From: Candidatus Zhuqueibacterota bacterium
Lineage (GTDB): Bacteria; Zhuqueibacterota; Zhuqueibacteria; Oceanimicrobiales; Oceanimicrobiaceae
DNA: 64,000 nucleotides
NCBI GenBank assembly: GCA_029262055.1
Contig: JAJDAD010000026.1
Span: forward strand, 1-64,000
Direction: 5' to 3'
The position numbers and the translations under genes are program-made. Within the stretch, counting starts at the first letter, position 1, and each line of letters opens with the position of its first letter. Below are positions 9,107 through 18,104 of this stretch, one piece after another. Under the pieces are notes generated by a model. The model was not told the DNA's origin, searched no databases, and worked only from the letters and a program-made list of their open reading frames with translations.

Positions 9107-10348
9107 CTAAATCCCGTATTTCTCCGCAAAAGCCACCAGTGCTTCTTCAAAGATCGCCATGGGTGGACGAACCAGTCCTGCGCCAACCTGCCCGATGCCG
9201 GCTCTCTTATGTGCGATGCCGGTGTTCACGCGAGGCGTAGTGCCTAGCTCAACCACCTTGCGCAAATCGATTCCCGTCGGCGTGCCGCGAAAATCAAAAG
9301 CCGGAATGGTAAACGCCTTGTGCTCTGTGAAAGAAATCTCGTACATTTCCATTGAAGCGTCGATCGCATCCTGAGGTTTTCCGCTGACAAAAGTAACGAT
9401 AGCCGGCGCTGCCGCCATAGCGAAGCCACCGATGCCGGCGGTTTCGGTAATCGTACTATCCCCAATGTCAGGGTTGGCGTCTTCATCGCCATAGCCAGGG
9501 AAATAGAGCCCTTTCGGAATTTGCGCGGGCGCGGTAAACCACTGCTCCCCGAGACCGCTTACCCGGATACCAAAATCGGTGCCGTTGCGGGCCATGGTTG
9601 TTACGATCGTACTGCCTTCGACCCCGTGCGCTGCATCGGCCATGGCTTTGCAGGCTGCCATGACAGGGTTGAGAACCGCGAGTGCGTTATCGCCGAGCGC
9701 CGCCAATATTTCTGACGTAGTTTGACTGCTTTCGGATACCTTAGCAATATGTGGCGCCAGCGCCTTGAGAAACAAAATCGAGCCGGCCTTGTTGCGATTG
9801 TGGCCTTCGTCGCCCATGTGCAGGGCTTCGGAAAGCAGGGCTTTGATGTCGATTCCGCCCGAGCTTTCGATGGCCTGTTTTAACACCGGCGCCATGACCT
9901 CTTCCATCCAGCGCAGCCGGGTCTGTACCTCTTCATCGTAAGCGCCGTAACGCAGGACTTTGCCGTATCCTTCGTTCAAGTTGGAATAGGCGCGGTTGCC
10001 GTGCACTTCGTTTTCGATAACATAAACCGACATGGACGGAGAGGTCACACCGGCCATGGGCCCCACGGCCTGGTGGTGATGACAGGGTTCGAGTTCGATC
10101 TCTCCGGATTCCACCAGCGCCTTCGCTTCGTCCTCGTTACTGACTTTGCCCTCAAAAATCAAAGCGCCGGTGATTGCGCCGCGCATGGGGCCGGAGGACC
10201 GTTCCCAAGTAATCGGAGGCCCTGCGTGCAACAGCAGATTCTCCCGCATCCCCGGAATAACGTCGAGCGCTTTGCCGATGCCGACCAGAATGGCACGGGC
10301 TTCGATCATTTTTTCAGTTGCTGCTGTGTTGGCTTTGTCGATGTTCAT
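9107..10348 (-). CDS. DUF1116 / YlbE-AllG family protein
   Basis: GPMRGAITGALIFEG, CHHHQAVGPMAGVTSPSMSVYVIEN, HMGDEGHNRNKAG, TMARNGTDFGIRVSG; adjacent to an FdrA homologue. Confidence 0.85.
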   Translation of the reverse strand: MNIDKANTAATEKMIEARAILVGIGKALDVIPGMRENLLLHAGPPITWERSSGPMRGAITGALIFEGKVSNEDEAKALVESGEIELEPCHHHQAVGPMAGVTSPSMSVYVIENEVHGNRAYSNLNEGYGKVLRYGAYDEEVQTRLRWMEEVMAPVLKQAIESSGGIDIKALLSEALHMGDEGHNRNKAGSILFLKALAPHIAKVSESSQTTSEILAALGDNALAVLNPVMAACKAMADAAHGVEGSTIVTTMARNGTDFGIRVSGLGEQWFTAPAQIPKGLYFPGYGDEDANPDIGDSTITETAGIGGFAMAAAPAIVTFVSGKPQDAIDASMEMYEISFTEHKAFTIPAFDFRGTPTGIDLRKVVELGTTPRVNTGIAHKRAGIGQVGAGLVRPPMAIFEEALVAFAEKYGI

Positions 10349-10380
10349 AGGGTTTCTCTTTATCTGTTTCTACGAAGAAA

Positions 10381-10437
10381 AAGTAGGCCGCATCTTATGC
10401 GGCGACCTGAGCACGGCGGATAAAATCCGCCCTACTT
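10381..10437. repeat. REP/BIME-like palindromic element with two nested hairpins
   Basis: AAGTAGG...CCTACTT outer arms enclosing GCCGCAT-CTT-ATGCGGC and GGCGGAT-AAA-ATCCGCC. Confidence 0.85.
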
Positions 10438-10451
10438 CATGAACAATCCGG

Positions 10452-12158
10452 TTAGCTCTTCTTCATTCGCTCCAAAATCGACATCAACTTTTCATTGCCA
10501 CCGGCAGGCGGCTTCCAGTCTACTTGCAAGACCGAGGCATCCTGATTCTGCAAGCTTTCGAAGAAAGATTCCAAACCGACGTTGATGGCATCTAACGGGC
10601 GTTGCAACACGGAAAGGTCAACCGGCGGTAGGGCGGCTGACTCTGCGGAGTCCGAGAACAGGCGCCCTACATAATCCGCGGCGGCGTTGATGTTGGTTTC
10701 TACATGGGCTCCGGCAGCTTTGAATCGCTCTACTTGAGAACTCATGTCTTGTGGATCCTCATTAGTGCCGACCACCACGACCACAAACTTCAGTTCGCGA
10801 TCCGACGCATTTTCCGGGGCGGACTGAATCGCCGGAACCAACTCGGCAGCCGGGTCCGGGTGTGCTCCGTGTCCGAGTACAACATCGAGCAGAATCACCG
10901 CTACTTCCGGATCGGCGGCCTCCTGGGCTAGGCGTTCCAGGCGCAGCGTGTTGTCCATCATCGGGTGCAAGCGGCCCACGGTAAATTCATCCTCGCCGAG
11001 ATCGATGATCGTATGTTTTTTGCTGGTGGTGGGGTTCTCAAGCTTCTGCTCAGCTTTTAAAGGGACGTTGGAGTATATTTCCGGTAAGTAATTCTGCAAG
11101 GCAAGCAACGCCTCGTATGCTAACGTGCCGCCGGAGAACAGGCCGCGCAGATATTTTTGCCCGGCTGCAAAAGTCGGGAGCTGCGGGGAAGTGTGAGACG
11201 ACGCTTTTTCTTCTGTAAGAGAAACAGCCAGCTTCGCAGCATGCTCCATCGAAGTCGCAAAACGAATATTGGTCTCATCGCTTGTCGCAACCGCAGTCGA
11301 GTAGCCGGTAAAGTAGACGACCACCGGTTTCGCCACCTGCCGGGCGTCTGCAAGCAAAGTCGCCACGATTTTCGGGCTGGGTGGTTTCGAGATGATGACA
11401 ATGACCCCGGTTTCCGGATCGCGACTGAGGAGGTTGAGGCCCTGGCGGGCAGTGATCGCACCGACGCTTTGGCGCAGGTCGCGGCCACCCGTGCCGATCG
11501 CGTGGGTCACGCCGCCGCCCAACTCGTGGATTCGGGTCATGACCTGCTGCAGCCCGGTTCCGGAGGCGCCAACCAGGCCGACAGGACCCCGGCGTACCTG
11601 GTTGGCAAAACCCAGGCCGGCGCCGTTGATGCTTGCCGTTCCGCAATCCGGCCCCATTACCATCAGGCCTTTGCTAGATGCTACAGTTTTGAGCGAAATC
11701 TCATTCTCGAGACTGACATTGTCACTATAGAGGAAAACGTGTTTGCCGAGATCCAGCGCCTCACGAACGACGCCGGCGGCGTAACGACCCGGCACGGAAA
11801 CGAGCACCCAGTCAGCGTCTGGCGCCTGCGCCACTGCTCCTGAAAGACTCTTGGGGCGGTAATCGGTTTGCTCGCTCCCCTGGCGCCGGGTCAGCAACTC
11901 ATCGACCCTGGTAAGTGCGGATGTTGCTGCTTCAGAATCCGTGCCCGCTACAGCAATGATCAAATCATCCGGGTGGGCGGCTGCGACCGAATCGGTTAAC
12001 AGACCGTTCTGCTTCAGCAAATCCTTGTTTGCCACGGTTCCCATCATCACAGCCGCAGTTAACACATTGTCAAGATCCTTGAGCTGAGCCTGTAGTTGCA
12101 TGAGAACGGCTGAGTCGTAGTAAGTGCCACGACGGATCTCTACTTTGGTAACGGGCAT
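10452..12158 (-). CDS. fdrA: FdrA family protein (acyl-CoA synthetase-like; AllF-type)
   Basis: VEIRRGTYYDSAVLMQLQ, VMMGTVANKDLL, VMGPDCGTASINGAGLGFAN, GLVGASGTGLQQV, FTGYS. Confidence 0.88.
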   Translation of the reverse strand: MPVTKVEIRRGTYYDSAVLMQLQAQLKDLDNVLTAAVMMGTVANKDLLKQNGLLTDSVAAAHPDDLIIAVAGTDSEAATSALTRVDELLTRRQGSEQTDYRPKSLSGAVAQAPDADWVLVSVPGRYAAGVVREALDLGKHVFLYSDNVSLENEISLKTVASSKGLMVMGPDCGTASINGAGLGFANQVRRGPVGLVGASGTGLQQVMTRIHELGGGVTHAIGTGGRDLRQSVGAITARQGLNLLSRDPETGVIVIISKPPSPKIVATLLADARQVAKPVVVYFTGYSTAVATSDETNIRFATSMEHAAKLAVSLTEEKASSHTSPQLPTFAAGQKYLRGLFSGGTLAYEALLALQNYLPEIYSNVPLKAEQKLENPTTSKKHTIIDLGEDEFTVGRLHPMMDNTLRLERLAQEAADPEVAVILLDVVLGHGAHPDPAAELVPAIQSAPENASDRELKFVVVVVGTNEDPQDMSSQVERFKAAGAHVETNINAAADYVGRLFSDSAESAALPPVDLSVLQRPLDAINVGLESFFESLQNQDASVLQVDWKPPAGGNEKLMSILERMKKS

Positions 12159-12627
12159 ACCTGATTTCTCCTACTGCAGATGCAAAAATGGGCAGAACAA
12201 CCCCAGTCGTACCGAATTCCGGCATTCAGAATTTTGTTGTTCTGCCAGGAAAACGTCTCAAATCAAATGAACCGCTGCAATCCCGCAGCAGAGGGGAGTC
12301 GTGTTTGCCGTCCACGACCTTGTCCGACAAAGTCCTGTCACCATAACAGCAAGCAGCGCAAGCATGATGCGGGTCCAGCGAGCTCGGGGTAAAAGACTAC
12401 TTAATCGCGGACTGCACAAACCCAAAAAAACCTTTGCAAAAGTGCCAGGACAAAATAAATTGCCTGAGCCATCTGTTGTCTTAAACGAGACAGTCGAAAA
12501 TTCATGAATATATCGAAAATCTCCATGGGTAAAATGCAAAACCATTCTGTGAGTTTCAAGAGAAGAATCTCGGCAGGACCTCCAGCTTCTGTCCAGCCAA
12601 ACGCGGTTACCAGCTCGGAATCACGTA

Positions 12628-14409
12628 GTGTCTGATCGGTCCGGAGGGATTCCCGGCTTTACCATCAGGGCTGCAGTGATTGCGGTGTTCCTGTCGCTTT
12701 TCCTGCTGACTTGTACTACGTACATTGCGCTCAAGCTTGGTATCGCGCCCTGGCCGATCATTTTCTCCGTGGTGGTTTCATCCGGGTTCCTAAAAGTCCT
12801 GTCCCGGGGCGGCACCAGCAACATTCACGAAATCAACGTGGCGCAGGCTGGTGCAAGTATCGGTGGCCTGGTGGCGGCTGGCGTGGCGTTTACGGTGCCG
12901 GGCATTTTATTTCTTAACAGAACCGAGGACCTGAGACTCTCCTGGCCAAACCCGTGGCTGCTGGGTGCTTTGGTCTTACTTGCAGGGGTCCTGGGGATCG
13001 TGCTGTCGGTGCCGCTTAAATACACTTTTATCGATAAAGAAGAACTCCCTTATCCGGCGGGCACAGCCGGCGCGGAGTTGCTCAAGGCCGGCAAGGCCGG
13101 GGGCAAGCAACTCTACCTGGTCATCCTGGTCGGAGCCGCTGCCGCGGTTTTTGCACTGCTGCGGGACACCACTTTTCCGGCTGGATTTTCTGTAGGGTGG
13201 CTCGCCATGCTCGGCATCTTTGTGACCTTGCTGCCTTATCCACTGTTTGTCGCCGGCGGATACATTCTCGGAACAGGGGCGAGCTTTTCATGGTTTTTTG
13301 GAGCGGCGATTGGTTGGCTTGTGGTGGTCCCGATTCTTTTTCAAAAGGGATACAATCTGCAGGAGGCGCAAGGCTTCGCGCGCAACCTCGGCATGGGTAT
13401 CGTGCTTGGCGCCGGCCTCGGCTTCTTTGCGAGCTACGTACTACCGCGTCTCAAAGAGATTTTCGCGCCCATATTTTCGTCCGACCAACATTACTGGAAG
13501 TCTCTGCCTTTACTCGCAGGACTTTCGATTATTCTAATGGTTCTGCAAAACGTCCCCGTTGGAGCTGCGGTTCTCTCTCTGCTCGGGGTTTGGATGATGG
13601 TGGCGGTTGCCGCGAGGATGACCGGGGAGACCAACATAGATCCGCTGGAGCAATTCGGCATTTTTGTGGGGCTGATGATTGCGTTGGTCTACTCAGTCGC
13701 TTCGCTTGAGCTGAGTCCCTCGGTGTCGTTTGTCATCGTGACGTTTGTCAGTGTAGCGTGTGCTGTTGCAGGCGATGCCGGGCATGATTACAAGTCGGCG
13801 CACATTTTGGGGACGCGTTTTTCGGACATCATCAAAGTAGACATAGTGGCGGTGGTGTTTACCGGCATCGCAGCGCCTTTTGTTCTCAAAATCATCACCG
13901 ACGGCTTTCAGGAGCACCTCTTCACACCTGCTATGCCCGCACCCCAAGCCCAAATGGTGGCGGGCAGCATCTTCGGTTTCGATTATCCGCTGGTGTTCGC
14001 CGGCGGTTTTGCTGTCGCTTTTGTTGCGCAGATCCTCTACCGTTTTCTACCGGTCGCACTGAAGAGCAAAGTACTCCTCATGCCGTTCGGAATCGGCCTT
14101 TTTCTGGGCCTGGGCCTGGCTTTACCCCTTGCTCTTGGTGCGGTGATTCGAGTTGTCGTCGACCGGAGGAGACCCGCCTCCTACTATGCGGGCCTGGTGT
14201 TGGCCGCCGGCATAATGGGCGGTGAGGGATTCGCGGGATTCGCCGCCGGGGCATTGACAGTTTTTGGGCTTGATTTCAGCACAGGTGCTTTTATCCTGAT
14301 GGCGATTGCAGGTACAGTTGGGATTGCAGCACTGGTTTTGTGGTTGAGAGCCGGACGGACACCGCCGGAGGCTTGGCATTCTGAGATAAACGCGGGGCAC
14401 GGCGAATAG
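12628..14409 (+). CDS. OPT/YSL family oligopeptide transporter
   Basis: Many TM segments; YIALKLGIAPWPIIFSVV, ELPYPAGTAGAELLKAG, GDAGHDYKSAHILG, MPFGIGLFL. GTG start likely. Confidence 0.85.
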   Translation: MSDRSGGIPGFTIRAAVIAVFLSLFLLTCTTYIALKLGIAPWPIIFSVVVSSGFLKVLSRGGTSNIHEINVAQAGASIGGLVAAGVAFTVPGILFLNRTEDLRLSWPNPWLLGALVLLAGVLGIVLSVPLKYTFIDKEELPYPAGTAGAELLKAGKAGGKQLYLVILVGAAAAVFALLRDTTFPAGFSVGWLAMLGIFVTLLPYPLFVAGGYILGTGASFSWFFGAAIGWLVVVPILFQKGYNLQEAQGFARNLGMGIVLGAGLGFFASYVLPRLKEIFAPIFSSDQHYWKSLPLLAGLSIILMVLQNVPVGAAVLSLLGVWMMVAVAARMTGETNIDPLEQFGIFVGLMIALVYSVASLELSPSVSFVIVTFVSVACAVAGDAGHDYKSAHILGTRFSDIIKVDIVAVVFTGIAAPFVLKIITDGFQEHLFTPAMPAPQAQMVAGSIFGFDYPLVFAGGFAVAFVAQILYRFLPVALKSKVLLMPFGIGLFLGLGLALPLALGAVIRVVVDRRRPASYYAGLVLAAGIMGGEGFAGFAAGALTVFGLDFSTGAFILMAIAGTVGIAALVLWLRAGRTPPEAWHSEINAGHGE

Positions 14410-14556
14410 AGAGACCGGATGTGGACATCAAGTCGGGGGAACGGCTGTTACAGTTCTTAGGGGCGAGCTGGTTTTATGAGGCTTGGGGCGCTGCTCCAGC
14501 AAAATATTTGCTGGACTCCATGGGGAGTTCATAACTGTGTTATTGAAAGATGTACA

Positions 14557-15963
14557 TCAGCGATAGAACTTTGCCACTTTCCTGCCGATGCGTTCGGCAC
14601 TGGCTATGAGCATTTCGTTTACCAGAACAGGCACCGCCCGCGGGTCACGCGGTGCGTCGAGAAGCGGACGCTTTTCTTCCGGCAAATCGTAAATACTGCC
14701 CTGGTAGGCAATCCAGCGCGCCACGTCGGTGATGTCTTCGCTGTAGCGCTCCCGGTCCTGGACCCTGCCTTCATGGGTCTCGATGATCAAATGCTCCAAC
14801 GTCACCCGGACCCGACGCTTGTGCGTATGTTCGCGGAAAAAGACGCCGGTGCCCACCTCTATTTCTTCACCTGTACTGTCGGTCTCGACACGGACCATTT
14901 CGACTTCGATTGGATCCTCCGCCCAGTCGTTTACATCGATGTCCAGGACCGTGCCCCAGACGATGGAATCCAGCTTCTCACGTCTCGCCAAATTGATGAG
15001 TTGCGATTCGTTAAGCAGGCCGTAACGACTATGACCGGCACGTTCGAGAATAACCAGCGTTTCCGGTAGCGGCATGAAGTCCGCGAACGGCAGGTTTTTG
15101 CGTACGAGCTGATCGTGCACGGCGCTAGCCGCGAGATAGCCGTCGGCTTCAATCCGGGTGCGGTTCAGAAACGGAAAGACAGCGACCTGCTGCACGGCAT
15201 GCTGGTAGGCCCGGTCCAGCCACTCGACCAGGTTTTTGTAGCCTGGCTTGATCTTTTCCACTTCTTCAAACTCCTGCAACGACTTACGGTACTGTTTATC
15301 GTCGAAATGTTGGCGTCCCAGGAGGAAGTGCGCTTCGGCCACCTTCTTCTTGCCGACTGGGTGATTCGGTGCTATTTCGAGAACGCGATTAAACGGTTGC
15401 AGAGCCCGTTGATATTCCTTCTTCTTGAGCCAACCATTTCCAGAATTGACCAGACTCTGTATCGCTTTGTCGAAGGAACGGCCAAAGTTTTCCACCAGCT
15501 CGTGTGCGCGCAAATAAGCATTTGCGGCTTTGGTCCAGCGCTTCTTGGCAAAGAGCGCCTCCGCACGCTCAAAGTGCTCACGGGCCGCCAGCTTGCTGGT
15601 TTCGTCCAGCTTCGCCCTGACGTCGATGGTCGCCAAAACGATACCGTGCAGGCCAATGCGGCCGAGAAAGCCATCGAGCTGTTGATAAGCGGCAACTGCT
15701 TCGTCCCAATTCCGTGCCTGCTCTAACTTAGTGCCACGGCCCAGCAGCTCCTCATACGCTTGTGGAGCGACCTTGCGCAGATGGACTTTTGCATCTTTGT
15801 AGTTCCGGTCCTTTTGCAGCGCCCTGAGGTCGGCCTCGGCAGCCTCCACATAGAGACCGGCGGCCTCGTATTCGCGCGCCTTTTTAAATGCTTTCTTTGA
15901 GCCGGAACAAGCAGAAAAGACGGTTAAGAGTGATAAAAGGTAAGCGATGTTTTGTTTTTTCAT
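14557..15963 (-). CDS. TPR-repeat lipoprotein
   Basis: Lipobox VFSACSGSKK; repeated TPR-like helices (AAGLYVEAAEADLRAL..., KKEYQRALQPFNRVLEIAPNHP). Confidence 0.8.
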   Translation of the reverse strand: MKKQNIAYLLSLLTVFSACSGSKKAFKKAREYEAAGLYVEAAEADLRALQKDRNYKDAKVHLRKVAPQAYEELLGRGTKLEQARNWDEAVAAYQQLDGFLGRIGLHGIVLATIDVRAKLDETSKLAAREHFERAEALFAKKRWTKAANAYLRAHELVENFGRSFDKAIQSLVNSGNGWLKKKEYQRALQPFNRVLEIAPNHPVGKKKVAEAHFLLGRQHFDDKQYRKSLQEFEEVEKIKPGYKNLVEWLDRAYQHAVQQVAVFPFLNRTRIEADGYLAASAVHDQLVRKNLPFADFMPLPETLVILERAGHSRYGLLNESQLINLARREKLDSIVWGTVLDIDVNDWAEDPIEVEMVRVETDSTGEEIEVGTGVFFREHTHKRRVRVTLEHLIIETHEGRVQDRERYSEDITDVARWIAYQGSIYDLPEEKRPLLDAPRDPRAVPVLVNEMLIASAERIGRKVAKFYR

Positions 15964-16125
15964 TTTGGTCTCTTTTGGCTATCGCTCCTCGGTTTAGAGT
16001 CTTGCCGTGAAAAAAGATTTTTCTGATGGTCTCAGTTATCATACTTTTGCTCTGTCATTTATTAATAAGCGCGTATCTAACCCTTCCACTCTCGACATCA
16101 ACCCGCACCAGTTTTGCTCGTTTAG

Positions 16126-17043
16126 CTATGGACGTCCCTCACTGCCAAATGTCAATCGCTGCAATTTATCTCCACTGTCAGTGATTGTATAAATTTCCCA
16201 ACGACCATCCCGATTCGATGTAAAGGCAATTTTTAGACCGTCCGGTGACCATGCCGGCCACTTATCATCGTGGTCACCCGCGGTCAGATGTTTTGTGGAG
16301 GAGCCATCGATTTTCATTGTGTAAACATCCCAGAACTCAACACCGGCATTGAACGCCACGCGATCCCCTTTGCGGCTGATCGCGGGGTGCGCGCACGTCA
16401 TTTCGTTGTGGGTTAATCTAATCTCCTCCGCGCTCTCCAGATCAAATAAATAGAGCTGACGAGTATCGCTTCCGCGACTAAAAACAATATTTTGACTCAA
16501 AGGTGACGCTGTGGGATCGACTTCCTTGGCTTCTGAATCGACTAAAACCTTTTGTGACGAACCATCGGAATTCATGACATAGATACCCCAGCTCCCGCTA
16601 CGATCAGAGTCAAACACAATCCTCCTGCCTTCTTCGATCCAACTGGGCCAATCATCGAGTTTTTTGTGATGAGTCAACCGCTTGCTACTTGAACCATCAG
16701 CGTTCATGGTATAAATGTCATAATTGCCATCAACCTCACCAACATAAGCAATCCTGCCGTCGGGAGAAACCGATGGGAACAATTCGTTATGCGGACTCCT
16801 GGTGAGGTTTCTCTGATTTGAGCCGTCAGAAGACATGGCATAAATTTCCCAATTACCATCACGGTTGGTTGCAAAAACGAGAGATTCACCCTCGGGCATC
16901 CAGGCAGGCCTGTCATTGTCACAACTCTCGGCATCATCGCAGGAGCCAATTGAAGCACTACCTCCAGCGCATACGATTGCAATCAAAACAGTAATTCTAA
17001 TGAAAGGGCGCATTCTTCCCTGCTGTTTTCTTGTCCCTTTCAC
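16126..17043 (-). CDS. PD40/TolB-like beta-propeller protein
   Basis: Repeated 'GNWEIYAMSSDGSNQRNLT', 'PAWSPDGLKIAFTSNRDGRWEIYT' motifs; start may be the internal Met at 17013. Confidence 0.85.
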   Translation of the reverse strand: MKGTRKQQGRMRPFIRITVLIAIVCAGGSASIGSCDDAESCDNDRPAWMPEGESLVFATNRDGNWEIYAMSSDGSNQRNLTRSPHNELFPSVSPDGRIAYVGEVDGNYDIYTMNADGSSSKRLTHHKKLDDWPSWIEEGRRIVFDSDRSGSWGIYVMNSDGSSQKVLVDSEAKEVDPTASPLSQNIVFSRGSDTRQLYLFDLESAEEIRLTHNEMTCAHPAISRKGDRVAFNAGVEFWDVYTMKIDGSSTKHLTAGDHDDKWPAWSPDGLKIAFTSNRDGRWEIYTITDSGDKLQRLTFGSEGRP

Positions 17044-17128
17044 GAGTCTTATCGACCGTTCTCATCCTTACTGACTTTCAGGTAGGAGGAGGAGTGAAAC
17101 CCTTATAAGATTGCGAGTTAGTGTGTAG

Positions 17129-17998
17129 TTAACTAGCCTGGTCGGCATGGATTACAATTGAACCTGCTGCAAAATCATGAATGCCCCGTCTTTCTCTTGA
17201 AAAAGGAATTGTAACAAACGATATAACTCCAAGACTAATCTTAGTAATGATACGAACATAAGCTGATAGTATTGATATTCTCCCCATATTTTTACGCTGT
17301 CTGGCTCTAACCCCCATAATTCCTTGGCCAATCGTATGGTATTGGCTAGTGAGCAAGGGCTCGTAAACCAAGAATGCAAAGATTACAATTATTAATCGAA
17401 CAGTTTCTAAAATGTTATGACTACTTTCAAATAGTAGTGCTGCAAAGATGAGAATAAAGAGCATAAATGTTCCGTCTATAAATGTTGCAATGTATCTGCG
17501 AGCTATAGGTGGAGACTCAAAGTATTCGGACTCCCTGTTGACTCTGTCTGCATCCGATGCTGTAAATGTTTTTTCTCGATATGGGCTAATCAGAAAAAGC
17601 AAGGTTGCGCCACAAAAAATCAGGGATAGCTCTTCAAATATTGATGCGATTGGGGTCTCTATCGATGGTCCTAAGTACAAAGAAGCCAACATAGTCAACA
17701 GAAGAGTACTAGAATACCAAACTATCGCCCATTTCCTAAGGAAAAAAAGGCCTATTAGTCCAACCAAATAGCCCAGTACAAGAGGTAAGGAAATAACACC
17801 CCAAAACAAGTCACCGGCTGCAAGGGATTCGTATTGCTCAGCAAGAAAGTTTTGAAGTTCAGAAGGAAGGTAATCCTCCTCAAAGAAGCCTGTGCCAATA
17901 GATAGAAAGTTAAATAGTATTTGGCCAATGATCAGGAACCTAAGCAGAGTAGCTAGGCCCTCCTTTTCAAAGTACTTGTCTATCGCCTTCATATCCAC
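17129..17998 (-). CDS. RDD family membrane protein
   Basis: ARRYIATFIDGTFMLFI...GQGIMGVRARQRKNMGRISILSAYVR; AT-rich gene. Confidence 0.7.
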   Translation of the reverse strand: MDMKAIDKYFEKEGLATLLRFLIIGQILFNFLSIGTGFFEEDYLPSELQNFLAEQYESLAAGDLFWGVISLPLVLGYLVGLIGLFFLRKWAIVWYSSTLLLTMLASLYLGPSIETPIASIFEELSLIFCGATLLFLISPYREKTFTASDADRVNRESEYFESPPIARRYIATFIDGTFMLFILIFAALLFESSHNILETVRLIIVIFAFLVYEPLLTSQYHTIGQGIMGVRARQRKNMGRISILSAYVRIITKISLGVISFVTIPFSRERRGIHDFAAGSIVIHADQAS

Positions 17999-18104
17999 AC
18001 TATGATCCTTCTATTTTACGACATCACGTTGTGAAGACTCATATTCACTTACCTGTCTTCCAATAACTCAAGATGTCAACGAGAGAATTCAAATAACAAA
18101 TACA

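Noticed and set aside
14496-14514. CCAGCAAaATATTTGCTGG inverted repeat between convergent genes, considered as a terminator
   Set aside because: Short stem, no T-tract on either side; insufficient support.
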